From Endomicrobium sp. (lineage in GTDB: Bacteria > Elusimicrobiota > Endomicrobiia > Endomicrobiales > Endomicrobiaceae): DNA of 18,168 nt. Shown here in pieces: positions 1-7,456 of this stretch. The stretch lies in contig JAISLV010000052.1 in the NCBI GenBank assembly GCA_031277075.1, positions 1 through 18,168 on the forward strand. The letters are read 5' to 3'. The position numbers and the translations under genes are program-made. Position 1 is the stretch's first letter. The number at the start of each line of letters is the position of its first letter. The notes beneath the pieces are model-generated. The model searched no databases. It saw only the letters and a list, made by a program, of their open reading frames with translations, and was not told the DNA's origin.

Positions 1-76
1 AAGAAGGAAGAGAAAGAATAGATGAACAACAAACGGCAGATGCTGAAACAAGTTCAGCATGACAGGCACGGCAATG
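1..76. repeat. 76-base dispersed repeat, inverted copy at the other end of the window
   Basis: These 76 bases match the reverse complement of 18016-18091 with one difference (A at 68 against G). The copy contains a perfect hairpin at 40-60: ATGCTGAA, loop ACAAG, TTCAGCAT. Short open frames across it translate to LKQVQHD-like strings, which I recall seeing often in spurious ORFs over bacterial intergenic repeats, so I do not call a gene here. It is either a dispersed repeat or the edge of a larger composite repeat that continues to about 290. Confidence 0.85.
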
Positions 77-124
77 ATAGGCTTTGCACCCCATCGCCGT
101 CACCCAAAACTGACGCGAAGCGTC

Positions 125-145
125 ACCCTGAACTTGTTTCAGGGT
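125..145. repeat. Palindrome, ACCC/GGGT variant of the CTGAA...TTCAG family
   Basis: A perfect 8-bp stem: ACCCTGAA (125-132), loop CTTGT, TTCAGGGT (138-145). It belongs to the same family as the hairpins at 40-60, 17849-17867, 17934-17954 and 18032-18052. The outer stem bases differ between members but remain paired. Confidence 0.75.
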
Positions 146-208
146 CTCTTTCAGGGTCTCTTTCAGCGTCTTTTTCAGTGTCTCTTTCAGCGTCTCTTTC
201 AGTATCTG
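137..208. repeat. Six tandem copies of a 12-base unit
   Basis: The unit is TTTCAGNGTCTC, repeated six times without gaps and varying mainly at the seventh and eighth bases (GG, GG, CG, TG, CG, TA). It begins inside the 3' arm of the preceding palindrome, as if the array grew from that arm. The reverse complement of the same unit forms the array at 17811-17858. A 12-base unit keeps the frame open, which explains the spurious Ser/Leu-rich ORFs here. Confidence 0.8.
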
Positions 209-291
209 TTATTTGCTGTTTTTTTGCGGTTGACGCTTAACGGCAGATTCTGAAATAAATTCGGAAATGACGGACAACTGCGAAAGGCAAA

Positions 292-371
292 GACGCGGCT
301 TGCATTTTCTTCTTTGAACTGCCGCAAAATTTGCGGCAAGGACGAGCATTATAGGTTTTTGCAAGACGCCC
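292..371. mobile_element. Partial or divergent copy of the MITE-like element
   Basis: The first 39 bases match the inner part of the element at 12256-12434 (GACGCGGCTTGCATTTTC and onward), including the GCCGCAAA/TTTGCGGC palindrome, and continue to the GGTTTTT of the right end. The last bases read GCAAGACGCCC instead of AGAGACACCC, and the left half is missing. It lies 6 bases beyond the stop codon of the minus-strand ATPase gene. No transposase is present. Confidence 0.6.
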
Positions 372-377
372 AAGAGC

Positions 378-2342
378 TTATTTACCGCTGTTTTTTAATA
401 TCCGCAAAGAATTTAAAATCGCTAAAAACGTAACTCCTACGTCGGCAAAAACCGCCGCCCACATTGAAGCCGCGCCTGCCGCGCCTAAAATTAATACGGT
501 CGCTTTTACGCCAAGCGCAAAAATTATATTTTGCCAAACTATTGTTTTCGTTTCTTTCGCTATTATAAGAGCCGTCGCCGTTTTTGAGGGTTCGTCTTTC
601 ATCAAAACTATATCGGCGGCTTCTATGGCTGCGTCGCTGCCCGCGCCGCCCATTGCAAAACCAATGTCTGCGCCAGCGATGACAGGAGCGTCGTTTATGC
701 CGTCGCCTATGAAAACGACTTTTAAACCGTCTGCGGATTTTTTTATTTCTTCAACTTTTTTAAGTTTTTGGTCGGGCAGAAGATTTGAATATGTTTCGTC
801 AACTCCTATTTCTTTTGAAACGCGCAAAGCCGCGCCTTCCTTATCGCCTGTAAGCATAATGATTTTTTGCGCGCCGAGATTTTTTAATTCTTTTATTGTC
901 GCCTTGGCGTCTTCTTTTATTTCGTCTTCAACAGCGATTATGCCGATAAATTTTCCGTCTGCGGCGACATACACGCAAGAAAGCTCGGAATCTGAAAGAA
1001 CAGCGACGCCTTCTTTTTCTAAAAATTCTTTTTTACCCGCCAAAACGTTTTTCCCGCCGATTTCAACGCTTACGCCGTACCCTGCGTGTTCTTGGTAATT
1101 TGCCGTATCGTTTAACGCAAAGCCCGCGTCCATATATTCTTCATCGGCTTTTTTAACTACGGCAATAGCTATAGGATGCGTGGAAAATTTTTCCGCCGCC
1201 GCCGCGTATTTTAACAGTTCTTCTCTTGTAAATCCGTTTTCAGGCAAAATTTGAGAAACTTTAAAAACGCCTTTTGTAAGCGTGCCTGTTTTATCAAATA
1301 TAAAAATTTTGGCTTGAGTTAAAGCCTCAATAAAATTGCCTCCTTTTATCAGTATGCCTTTTTTTGAAGCCGAGCCTATCGCGGCAAAATAACTTAAAGG
1401 AACGGAAATCACCAAAGCGCACGGGCAAGACACGACTAAAAACACCAAAGCTCTGTAAAGCCAATCTGAAAAGAGCGCGTCTTTAATCAGCAAAACGGGC
1501 AAAAAAGCCAAAGACGCCGCCGTAAAAACTACTGCCGGCGTATAATATTTTGCAAACTTTGATATAAATTTTTCAGTTTGGGATTTGTTTGCGCTTGCGT
1601 TTTCTACAAGATTTAAAATTTTTGAAACTGTAGATTCGCTAAAAATTCTGCTCGCCTTTATAGTAAGAAGCCCTCTTTTATTTACGCCGCCCGATAAAAT
1701 CTCGCTGCCTTTTGAAACGTCGTAAGGCGCGCTCTCGCCCGTTAAAGCGGATACGTCTATAAAAGATTTCCCGTCAACGACTACGCCGTCCAAAGGAATT
1801 TTTTCGCCCGGTTTTACTATTATTAAATCGTCTTTTTTTACGTCGTAAGGCGAAACTTTTACTATTCCGTTTTCCGTTTTCAAATTTGCGTAATCAGGGC
1901 GTATGTCCATAAGAGACGCGATAGAGCTGCGCGATTTTGCAAGCGCGCTTTCTTCAAAAAACATTCCGACGCGGTAAAAAAGCATTACGGCGACGGCTTC
2001 CGCATATTCGCCTATTGCAAGCGCGCCGAGCGCGGCGGCGCTCATAAGAAAATTTTCGTCAAAAATTTTCCCTTTGAGAATATTTTTTGCGCTCGCACAA
2101 AGAACCCGATATCCGACGGTCAAATAAGCCGCCAAAAATAAAATTACGCCGACAGTTTTATTTTGCGATTCAAAAACAAAAGCCGCGGCAAACAATAAAA
2201 CGCAAACGCCTATAAGCGCTTTGCCTGAATTTTTAGAACGCTCTTTTTCGCGTTCAATATGATTAACTTCTTGTCCGCAACAGGAACAGCCGCTTGCGCA
2301 ACTTATATTTTCCGTATTTATAACGCCTGCGTCTTTCTTCAT
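378..2342 (-). CDS. Heavy-metal P1B-type ATPase, Zn2+/Cd2+/Pb2+ exporter type
   Basis: A 654-residue inner-membrane pump expected to export divalent heavy metals using ATP. Motifs, in order: TGES (201-204, actuator), CPC in the metal-binding helix (306-308), DKTGT with phosphorylated D350 (350-354), HP of the nucleotide domain (389-390), TGD (498-500) and GDGINDAP (546-553). K613 in the seventh helix and D634 in the FADVG motif of the eighth are the ligand signature of the ZntA/CadA (P1B-2) group rather than copper pumps. There is no N-terminal ferredoxin-like metal domain. In its place is a short Cys cluster (C15, C19, C21, C22). The ATG at 2342 has GGGAG about 6 bases upstream. No ArsR/MerR regulator is adjacent, and a MITE-like element begins 32 bases upstream of the start codon. 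Exact metal specificity is inferred. Confidence 0.95.
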   Translation of the reverse strand: MKKDAGVINTENISCASGCSCCGQEVNHIEREKERSKNSGKALIGVCVLLFAAAFVFESQNKTVGVILFLAAYLTVGYRVLCASAKNILKGKIFDENFLMSAAALGALAIGEYAEAVAVMLFYRVGMFFEESALAKSRSSIASLMDIRPDYANLKTENGIVKVSPYDVKKDDLIIVKPGEKIPLDGVVVDGKSFIDVSALTGESAPYDVSKGSEILSGGVNKRGLLTIKASRIFSESTVSKILNLVENASANKSQTEKFISKFAKYYTPAVVFTAASLAFLPVLLIKDALFSDWLYRALVFLVVSCPCALVISVPLSYFAAIGSASKKGILIKGGNFIEALTQAKIFIFDKTGTLTKGVFKVSQILPENGFTREELLKYAAAAEKFSTHPIAIAVVKKADEEYMDAGFALNDTANYQEHAGYGVSVEIGGKNVLAGKKEFLEKEGVAVLSDSELSCVYVAADGKFIGIIAVEDEIKEDAKATIKELKNLGAQKIIMLTGDKEGAALRVSKEIGVDETYSNLLPDQKLKKVEEIKKSADGLKVVFIGDGINDAPVIAGADIGFAMGGAGSDAAIEAADIVLMKDEPSKTATALIIAKETKTIVWQNIIFALGVKATVLILGAAGAASMWAAVFADVGVTFLAILNSLRILKNSGK

Positions 2343-2373
2343 AAAATCTCCCTTTTTTTATACACTGCCATTT

Positions 2374-2553
2374 GGGTGTCTCTAAAAACCCTAACGCCCG
2401 TCTGAGCCTTGCGCCTTGAGAGACATTGTCTCTGCGGCGTTTCTACATCAGAAAATTTGTCCGTCCTTGCTCTTAGGACGTTCTACATTTTCTTCTTTGA
2501 ACTGCCGTAAAATTTGCGGCAATTACGAGCGTTATAGGTTTTTAGAGACACCC
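2374..2553. mobile_element. MITE-like element, 180 bp, copy 1
   Basis: A 180-bp block with 17-bp perfect terminal inverted repeats, GGGTGTCTCTAAAAACC at the left and GGTTTTTAGAGACACCC at the right. A second full copy lies at 12256-12434. It contains an internal GCCGTAAAATTTGCGGC palindrome and a GAGACATTGTCTC motif, but no coding frame. I see no clear target duplication at this copy. It occupies the divergent spacer between the ATPase gene and the small membrane protein gene, so it may influence expression of either. Confidence 0.75.
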
Positions 2554-2594
2554 TATATTATTTGCTTGCCTTGCGGATGCGCGGGTTAAAATGA

Positions 2595-2623
2595 TTGCTT
2601 GAAATATATTTTTGTGTTAGACT
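2595..2623 (+). promoter_or_regulatory. Possible sigma70-like promoter for the 2740 gene
   Basis: TTGCTT (2595-2600) and TAGACT (2618-2623) are separated by 17 bases; an overlapping alternative is TTGAAA at 2599. Matches to consensus are modest. It is the best candidate between the MITE and the gene at 2740. Confidence 0.3.
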
Positions 2624-2739
2624 AAATCAATATTCCTTGCTGGCGCAAAAACTGATTTTAATTTTTTGTCTTTTATCGTTTGCTCGGCGGTTTCTTTAAG
2701 CGGGAATTCAAAAATGTTTTTTAAAAGGAGAAAACGAAA

Positions 2740-3039
2740 ATGAGTTCAATTCTTGCTTTGTTTTTAAAACTTTCAAGTTTCGGGTTTTTCGTATACGGTA
2801 TTTTTGTAATAGTTAAGTGGTATATCAATTGGATTTCATACTATTTTATAGGCGACATTAAACCGTCTCTTATAGTAGGTCTTGCGACTTTTTTTCTTTC
2901 GCCGCTTGCGGTGGTGGTGGATTTGGTTTGGCATTCTCTTCAAAAAAGCGCTGTAGACGCCGCCGTAATTTTTGCAGCTTGTCTGATAGGCGGAAGAATC
3001 CTGCTTTTTATGAGCGAAAAGATAGGTCCGAGAAATTAA
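2740..3039 (+). CDS. Small integral membrane protein of unknown function
   Basis: A 99-residue protein I do not recognise. The ATG is preceded by AAAAGGAG at good spacing, so translation is credible. Three hydrophobic stretches are visible at roughly residues 5-30, 42-64 and 71-91, with few charged residues between them and an N terminus without a cleavable signal. This suggests a three-helix inner-membrane protein. It stands alone between the MITE-like element and the aro operon promoter, and the hairpin terminator at 3095-3120 probably ends its transcript. Nothing nearby points to a role. Confidence 0.75.
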   Translation: MSSILALFLKLSSFGFFVYGIFVIVKWYINWISYYFIGDIKPSLIVGLATFFLSPLAVVVDLVWHSLQKSAVDAAVIFAACLIGGRILLFMSEKIGPRN

Positions 3040-3080
3040 ATTTTTAAAAAAAGCAATCGTCTATTTCTTTTTTGAAAATA

Positions 3081-3089
3081 TGGTATAAT
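3081..3089 (+). promoter_or_regulatory. Extended -10 promoter for the pheA operon
   Basis: TGGTATAAT is a perfect -10 hexamer (3084-3089) with the TGn extension. No convincing -35 lies 17 bases upstream. A start about 7 bases downstream would fall at the first bases of the hairpin at 3095-3113, so the operon RNA would begin with that hairpin. Confidence 0.55.
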
Positions 3090-3094
3090 AATTT

Positions 3095-3120
3095 CAGCTC
3101 CTATACGGAGCTGATTTTTT
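3095..3120 (+). terminator. Hairpin plus U-tract between the 2740 gene and pheA
   Basis: CAGCTCC, loop tatac, GGAGCTG gives a perfect 7-bp stem (3095-3113), followed by A and six Ts and further T-rich sequence. It fits a terminator for the upstream gene. It lies just downstream of the operon's -10 element, so it may also form at the extreme 5' end of the pheA mRNA. Confidence 0.6.
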
Positions 3121-3138
3121 ATTTTAAAAGGGTTAGAT

Positions 3139-4227
3139 ATGAAAACGCCTTTGAGCAAATTAAGACAATCTATAGACGATGTAGACGGACAAATTGCGCG
3201 GCTTTTAAATAAAAGGGCGGAGCTTGCATTGTCCGTAGGCAAATCAAAAAATCTTGCCGCAACGGCAGGCGCGGGCAAAGCCGTTTATGTTCCGTCGCGC
3301 GAAAAAGAAGTTTTAAAAAAAGTTAAAGCCGCAAGCCGCGTTTCAAAAGGCAAGCTAAGCGGCGAATCTCTAGAAGCCATTTACTGCGAAATTATAAGCG
3401 CGTGCAGAAACCTTGACACGCCAAATAAAATAGCTTTTTTAGGTCCTTGGGCTACGTTTTCGCATCAAGCGGCTATTAAAAATTTCGGGTCTTCGGGGTT
3501 TTTTATACCGACTGCTACGGCGGGAGAAGCGCTGAAAGAAGTTGAAAGCGGGCGCGCTGATTTTGCCGTTGTTCCCGTTGAAAATTCCAATGAAGGCTCT
3601 GTAAACGGCACGCTTGACATTTTAGTTGAAACCGAACTAAAAATATGCGCCGAGATAAGTTTGAAAATTGAGCAAAGTTTTTTGGTTAAAGACCAAAAAG
3701 TTCAACCGCTTAGAATTTATTCTCATTCGCACGCGCTTGCGCAATGTCAAACTTGGCTTGCTAGAAATTATCCCGACGCTGAATTAATACCAGTGTCTTC
3801 TACGGCTGAAGCGGCGAAAAAAGCGTCAAAAGAAAGTTCCGCGGCGGCGGTGGCTTCTGAAGCCGCTGGGAAAATTTATAAATTGTTCGTTTTACAAAAA
3901 GGAATACAAGACAACAGAGAAAATTTTACAAGGTTTTTTGTAGTCGGGAAAATTTTAACAAAACCTACTGGCAAAGATAAAACAAGCCTTGTGTTTATAG
4001 TGAAAGATAAAGTCGGCGCGCTGTACAATATTTTGGGAGTTTTCAATAAAAATAAAGTAAATCTTACAAAAATAGAATCGCGTCCGACCAAGAAAAAAGC
4101 GTGGGAATATATGTTTTTTGTAGATATTGAAGGACATATTGACGACGCAAAAATTGTAAAAACGCTTGGAGAACTAAAAAAACATTTGACGTTTATAAAA
4201 ACGCTTGGCAGTTATCCTAAAGCCTAG
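3139..4227 (+). CDS. pheA: Bifunctional chorismate mutase / prephenate dehydratase
   Basis: A 362-residue cytoplasmic enzyme converting chorismate to prephenate and then phenylpyruvate, the phenylalanine branch. Three domains are visible. An AroQ-type mutase helix bundle spans about 1-93 (LSKLRQSIDDVDGQIARLL at the start). A prephenate dehydratase domain spans about 96-275, with VPVENS (145-150) and the catalytic TRF motif (264-266). A C-terminal ACT domain spans about 282-360, with GALYN (293-297) and ESRP (313-316), the phenylalanine-sensing signature. The length is typical for the fused enzyme. It is first in the aro operon, with AAAAGGG just upstream of the ATG. The ESRP/GALYN motifs suggest feedback inhibition by phenylalanine is retained. 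Confidence 0.96.
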   Translation: MKTPLSKLRQSIDDVDGQIARLLNKRAELALSVGKSKNLAATAGAGKAVYVPSREKEVLKKVKAASRVSKGKLSGESLEAIYCEIISACRNLDTPNKIAFLGPWATFSHQAAIKNFGSSGFFIPTATAGEALKEVESGRADFAVVPVENSNEGSVNGTLDILVETELKICAEISLKIEQSFLVKDQKVQPLRIYSHSHALAQCQTWLARNYPDAELIPVSSTAEAAKKASKESSAAAVASEAAGKIYKLFVLQKGIQDNRENFTRFFVVGKILTKPTGKDKTSLVFIVKDKVGALYNILGVFNKNKVNLTKIESRPTKKKAWEYMFFVDIEGHIDDAKIVKTLGELKKHLTFIKTLGSYPKA

Positions 4228-4283
4228 CTGTAATCGGCAAACGCGGGCTTTGATTTAACGCATAAAAATATTGGAGACATAAA

Positions 4284-5405
4284 ATGGAAATAAAAAAATT
4301 AGTTAGAAAGTCTTGTTTGGGTTTTGAGCCATATACGGCTGGAAAACCTATAGAGACGCTCAAAAGAGAAATGGGACTTGCTAAAATCATCAAACTTGCT
4401 TCAAACGAAAATCCTCTCGGCGCGTCAAAAAAAGCGGTAGCCGCAGTAAAGAAAAACCTTGAAAAAATATTCTTTTACCCCGATTCAAATTCTTACGAAC
4501 TAAAACAAAAACTGTCCCAGCGATATAAAATGCCGTCTGCCAATATTTTTACTGCGGCTGGCGGCGATGAAATAATAGAGCTAATAGCAAAACTCTTCTT
4601 TAACAAAGAAGACGAAATAGTGATGTCAAAACATTCTTTCATAAGATATTCTATGGCGGCAAGGCTTATGGGGTCAAAATCGGTAATCGTTGCGATGAAA
4701 AACGGATTTAAGCACGATTTGCCCGCTATGGCGAAAGCCTGCAACAAAAATACAAAAGCGGTTTTTGTAACAAATCCGAATAATCCGACAGGCACTTATA
4801 ATACCAAAGCCGAGCTTGCGGCTTTTTTAAAAGATTTGCCTTTAAATAAGTTCGGATACAAGCCGATTGTAATTTTAGACGAAGCCTATTACGAATACGC
4901 CGCGCTTGAAAAAGATTACTGCGGCGGTTTGGAATTTTTAAACGACAATCCGAATTTAATAGTTTTTAGAACTTTTTCAAAAATTTTCGGTCTTGCCGGT
5001 TTAAGAGTCGGCTACGGTTTTGCAAGCAAAGACATAACGGACTATATTGAAAGAACGCGCCCGCCTTTTAACGTAAATATTTTGGCGCAGGCGGCGGCGG
5101 CGGCGGCGATAAACGACAAAGAACAGATAAAGAAAAGCCAAACTCTTATCAAAAAAGAAAAGGCGTATTTGTATAAAGAATTTGAAAATTTGGGCGTTAA
5201 ATACGTAAAATCAGCGGCGAATTTTATACTTTTCAATTCGTCTCCGCTCAAAGGCAAAGAATTGTTTGCGGAACTTTTAAGAGAGGGCGTAATAACCAGA
5301 GCTATGGACGAATACGATTTGCCCGACTGGGTAAGAGTAACTATAGGACTGCGCAAAGAAAACGAACTTTTTATAAAAAAGCTGAAAAAAGTTTTAAAAA
5401 AATAG
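4284..5405 (+). CDS. hisC: HisC-family aminotransferase, probably aromatic/histidinol-phosphate
   Basis: A 373-residue PLP-dependent class I/II aminotransferase of the histidinol-phosphate group. Visible motifs are SNENP (40-44), NPNNPTG (164-170), DEAYYEY (199-205) and FSKIFGLAGLRVGY with the PLP lysine at K233. R351 sits in WVRVTIG, where the substrate carboxylate arginine is expected. The ATG follows GGAG at suitable spacing, 56 bases after pheA, and the stop is 8 bases before aroF. No histidine genes are nearby. Its place between pheA and aroF suggests it transaminates phenylpyruvate, 4-hydroxyphenylpyruvate or prephenate, possibly as well as histidinol phosphate. A GCG run near 5091-5110 encodes an alanine stretch (270-275). 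Confidence 0.92.
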   Translation: MEIKKLVRKSCLGFEPYTAGKPIETLKREMGLAKIIKLASNENPLGASKKAVAAVKKNLEKIFFYPDSNSYELKQKLSQRYKMPSANIFTAAGGDEIIELIAKLFFNKEDEIVMSKHSFIRYSMAARLMGSKSVIVAMKNGFKHDLPAMAKACNKNTKAVFVTNPNNPTGTYNTKAELAAFLKDLPLNKFGYKPIVILDEAYYEYAALEKDYCGGLEFLNDNPNLIVFRTFSKIFGLAGLRVGYGFASKDITDYIERTRPPFNVNILAQAAAAAAINDKEQIKKSQTLIKKEKAYLYKEFENLGVKYVKSAANFILFNSSPLKGKELFAELLREGVITRAMDEYDLPDWVRVTIGLRKENELFIKKLKKVLKK

Positions 5406-5413
5406 AGGAATTT

Positions 5414-6433
5414 ATGATAATAACTTTAAAAAAAGGCGCAAAGCCGAAAGAAATTGCAGCAGTAACCGAGAAAATAAAAACTTTAGGATATAAGCCCCAC
5501 GTTTCTAAAGGAAAAGACGTAACTATTATAGGAATGATAGGCGAATACGCCGAAAAATATAAAGACGCTTTTGAAGCTATGGAAATTGTAGAGCATATAA
5601 GCGAAATTCAAAAACCTTATAAGCTGGCTTCAAGAGAATTCAAAAAAAGCAATACCATAATAAAGGTAAGCCGCGGAGTTGAAATAGGCGGCAAAAAAGT
5701 TCACATTATGGCGGGACCTTGCGCGATAGAGAATAAGGAAATAATGTTTAACACGGCAAAAATTATAAAAGACGCGGGCGCGACGATTTTGCGCGGCGGA
5801 GCGTTTAAGCCCAGAAGTTCGCCTTACGCTTTTCAGGGGCTTGGCGAAAAAGGGTTAAAAATAATTGAAGCCGCAGGCGAAAAATTGCACATGCCCACTA
5901 TAAGCGAAGCTATGTCGCCCGAACAGGTCGCGCTGCTTTCAAAATATTGCGATATAATTCAAATAGGCGCTAGAAACATTCAAAATTACGATTTGTTGAG
6001 AGCGGCGGGAAAGCAGCCTAAACCCGTTTTATTAAAAAGAGGAATGGCTACGACGATAAAAGAATTGCTGCTTTCAGCCGAATACATACTTTCTCAAGGC
6101 AATTACAATGTTATGCTTTGCGAAAGGGGAATAAGGACTTTTGAAGATTCCACAAGATTTACCCTTGATTTAAACGCCGTTCCTGTGCTTAGAAAGCTGA
6201 CGCATCTTCCGATAGTTTTAGACCCTTCGCACGGCACAGGCGTTAGAGAATATGTTGGAACTTTGGCAAAAGCAAGCGTAGCCGCAGGAGCGGACGCCTT
6301 GATTTTAGAAGTGCATCCAAAGCCTGAAGAAGCTCTAAGCGACGGACCTCAAAGTCTGCTTCCAGAACAGTTTTGCGCGCTTGTAAAAGAGCTTGACGCC
6401 GTAGCTAAAGCTGTAGGCAGGGAAATACTGTAA
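5414..6433 (+). CDS. aroF: 3-deoxy-7-phosphoheptulonate (DAHP) synthase, type I-beta
   Basis: A 339-residue enzyme joining phosphoenolpyruvate and erythrose 4-phosphate, the first step of the shikimate pathway. An N-terminal ferredoxin-like regulatory domain (about 1-75) precedes the barrel, as in the Thermotoga enzyme. Catalytic motifs include MAGPCAIE with metal-ligand C103, RGGAFKPRSSPYAFQG (127-142), IGARN (184-188), LLKRG (206-210), LDPSHGTG with H273, and E299 and D310 near the C terminus. GAGG overlapping the hisC stop region serves as ribosome binding site. The 8-base gap to hisC implies tight co-transcription. The N-terminal domain in related enzymes mediates feedback by tyrosine or phenylalanine, so the same is likely here. 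Confidence 0.96.
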   Translation: MIITLKKGAKPKEIAAVTEKIKTLGYKPHVSKGKDVTIIGMIGEYAEKYKDAFEAMEIVEHISEIQKPYKLASREFKKSNTIIKVSRGVEIGGKKVHIMAGPCAIENKEIMFNTAKIIKDAGATILRGGAFKPRSSPYAFQGLGEKGLKIIEAAGEKLHMPTISEAMSPEQVALLSKYCDIIQIGARNIQNYDLLRAAGKQPKPVLLKRGMATTIKELLLSAEYILSQGNYNVMLCERGIRTFEDSTRFTLDLNAVPVLRKLTHLPIVLDPSHGTGVREYVGTLAKASVAAGADALILEVHPKPEEALSDGPQSLLPEQFCALVKELDAVAKAVGREIL

Positions 6434-6440
6434 TTAATTT

Positions 6441-6468
6441 AAAACGCTCCGCAATGCGGGGCGTTTTT
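6441..6468 (+). terminator. Strong intrinsic terminator between aroF and tyrA
   Basis: AAAACGCTCCGC, loop AAT, GCGGGGCGTTTT gives a 12-bp stem with one G-T pair, and the T-run continues to 6468. It sits 8 bases after the aroF stop and about 40 bases before the tyrA ATG. It should end or reduce transcription in mid-operon. Confidence 0.85.
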
Positions 6469-6508
6469 TCTATTGGAACATAAAAAATTCGCGCAAATAC
6501 GGCAAACA

Positions 6509-7396
6509 ATGAAAAGAATAAACGTAGCGATAATCGGTTTAGGGCAGGTAGGCGGTTCTGTTGGAAAAGCTCTAAAGAGTAAGCCGAAAAAGTATTTTAT
6601 TACGGGCATAGACAGAAATCCCGCCGTATTGAAAACCGCTTTAAAATCTAAAGCGGCGGACGAAGTGTCGCCGTCGCTTAACGCCGCAAAAGGCGCGGAC
6701 GCAATTATAATCTGCGCGCCTGTCAATTCAATTGCAGGCATATATAAAGCGTTGTCAAAAATAGTAAGCCCCGATACAATAATTACAGACGCAGGAAGCG
6801 TAAAAGAAAGCGTTGAACGGCAACTGAAAATTGCGAGCAAACAAAAGCGCGGCGGCAAAAGCGCTAAACAGCGGCGCGCAATAGTTAATTCCGTAAGCCC
6901 TCAATTGCCGTTTATAGGCGCTCACCCTATGGCGGGAACTGAAAAAAACGGGATAGAAAACGCGCGCGCAGATATGTATAAAAACGCTAAAGTCGTTATA
7001 ACCAATACTGACAAGCGTCTTTTAAAACAACAGAAAGCCGTTGAAAATATTTGGAAAGATGCCGGCGGCGTTATAGTAAAAATGCCGCCAAAAAAGCACG
7101 ACGAACTTGCGGCTTTAACAAGCCACTTGCCTCATATAATAGCTTTTGCATTGAACAAGATTTATAAACAAACCGAGAAAAAAAACAAAGATATAAATTT
7201 TCTTACTGCGGGGTCTTTTAAAAGCATAACGAGAGTCGCGGTTTCAAGCGCGGATATGTGGGCGCCGATTTTTCAGATGAACTCAAAAAATATAGGCGGA
7301 TATTTGCAAAACTTTATAAAAGAACTTCAAATTTTTAAGAAAGCGTTAAACAGCCGAGAAAAATTAAAAAAAGAAATTTTAAAAACTCAAAAATAA
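6509..7396 (+). CDS. tyrA: Prephenate/arogenate dehydrogenase
   Basis: A 295-residue NAD(P)-dependent dehydrogenase of the tyrosine branch. From the ATG at 6509, the protein opens at its Rossmann fold with GLGQVGGSVG (10-19). It then shows GAHPMAGTE (137-145) holding the catalytic-type histidine, HDELAALTSHLPH (197-209) and TRVAVSSADMW (241-251). A lysine/arginine-rich insertion at about 107-125 looks like a surface loop. There is no ACT domain, so feedback control through one is not expected. The frame is open upstream to a TTG at 6473, but that would add 12 poorly hydrophobic residues and begins 4 bases after the terminator, so I prefer 6509. Neither start has a clear Shine-Dalgarno sequence. 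Confidence 0.93.
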   Translation: MKRINVAIIGLGQVGGSVGKALKSKPKKYFITGIDRNPAVLKTALKSKAADEVSPSLNAAKGADAIIICAPVNSIAGIYKALSKIVSPDTIITDAGSVKESVERQLKIASKQKRGGKSAKQRRAIVNSVSPQLPFIGAHPMAGTEKNGIENARADMYKNAKVVITNTDKRLLKQQKAVENIWKDAGGVIVKMPPKKHDELAALTSHLPHIIAFALNKIYKQTEKKNKDINFLTAGSFKSITRVAVSSADMWAPIFQMNSKNIGGYLQNFIKELQIFKKALNSREKLKKEILKTQK

Positions 7397-7456
7397 TCTA
7401 TCTAATATTGACGGACAGCCGGCAATTTTATCCGTTTAACGCAAAAATAAAAAACT

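Noticed and set aside
22..253. Two overlapping plus-strand ORFs of 72 and 64 residues
   Set aside because: They are translations of palindromes and 12-base repeats with no start signal; such LKQVQHD / HPELVSGS strings are typical of repeat DNA.
3040..3138. T-box or aromatic amino acid leader peptide before pheA
   Set aside because: The leader is too short; there is no T-box motif and no Phe/Tyr-rich ORF.
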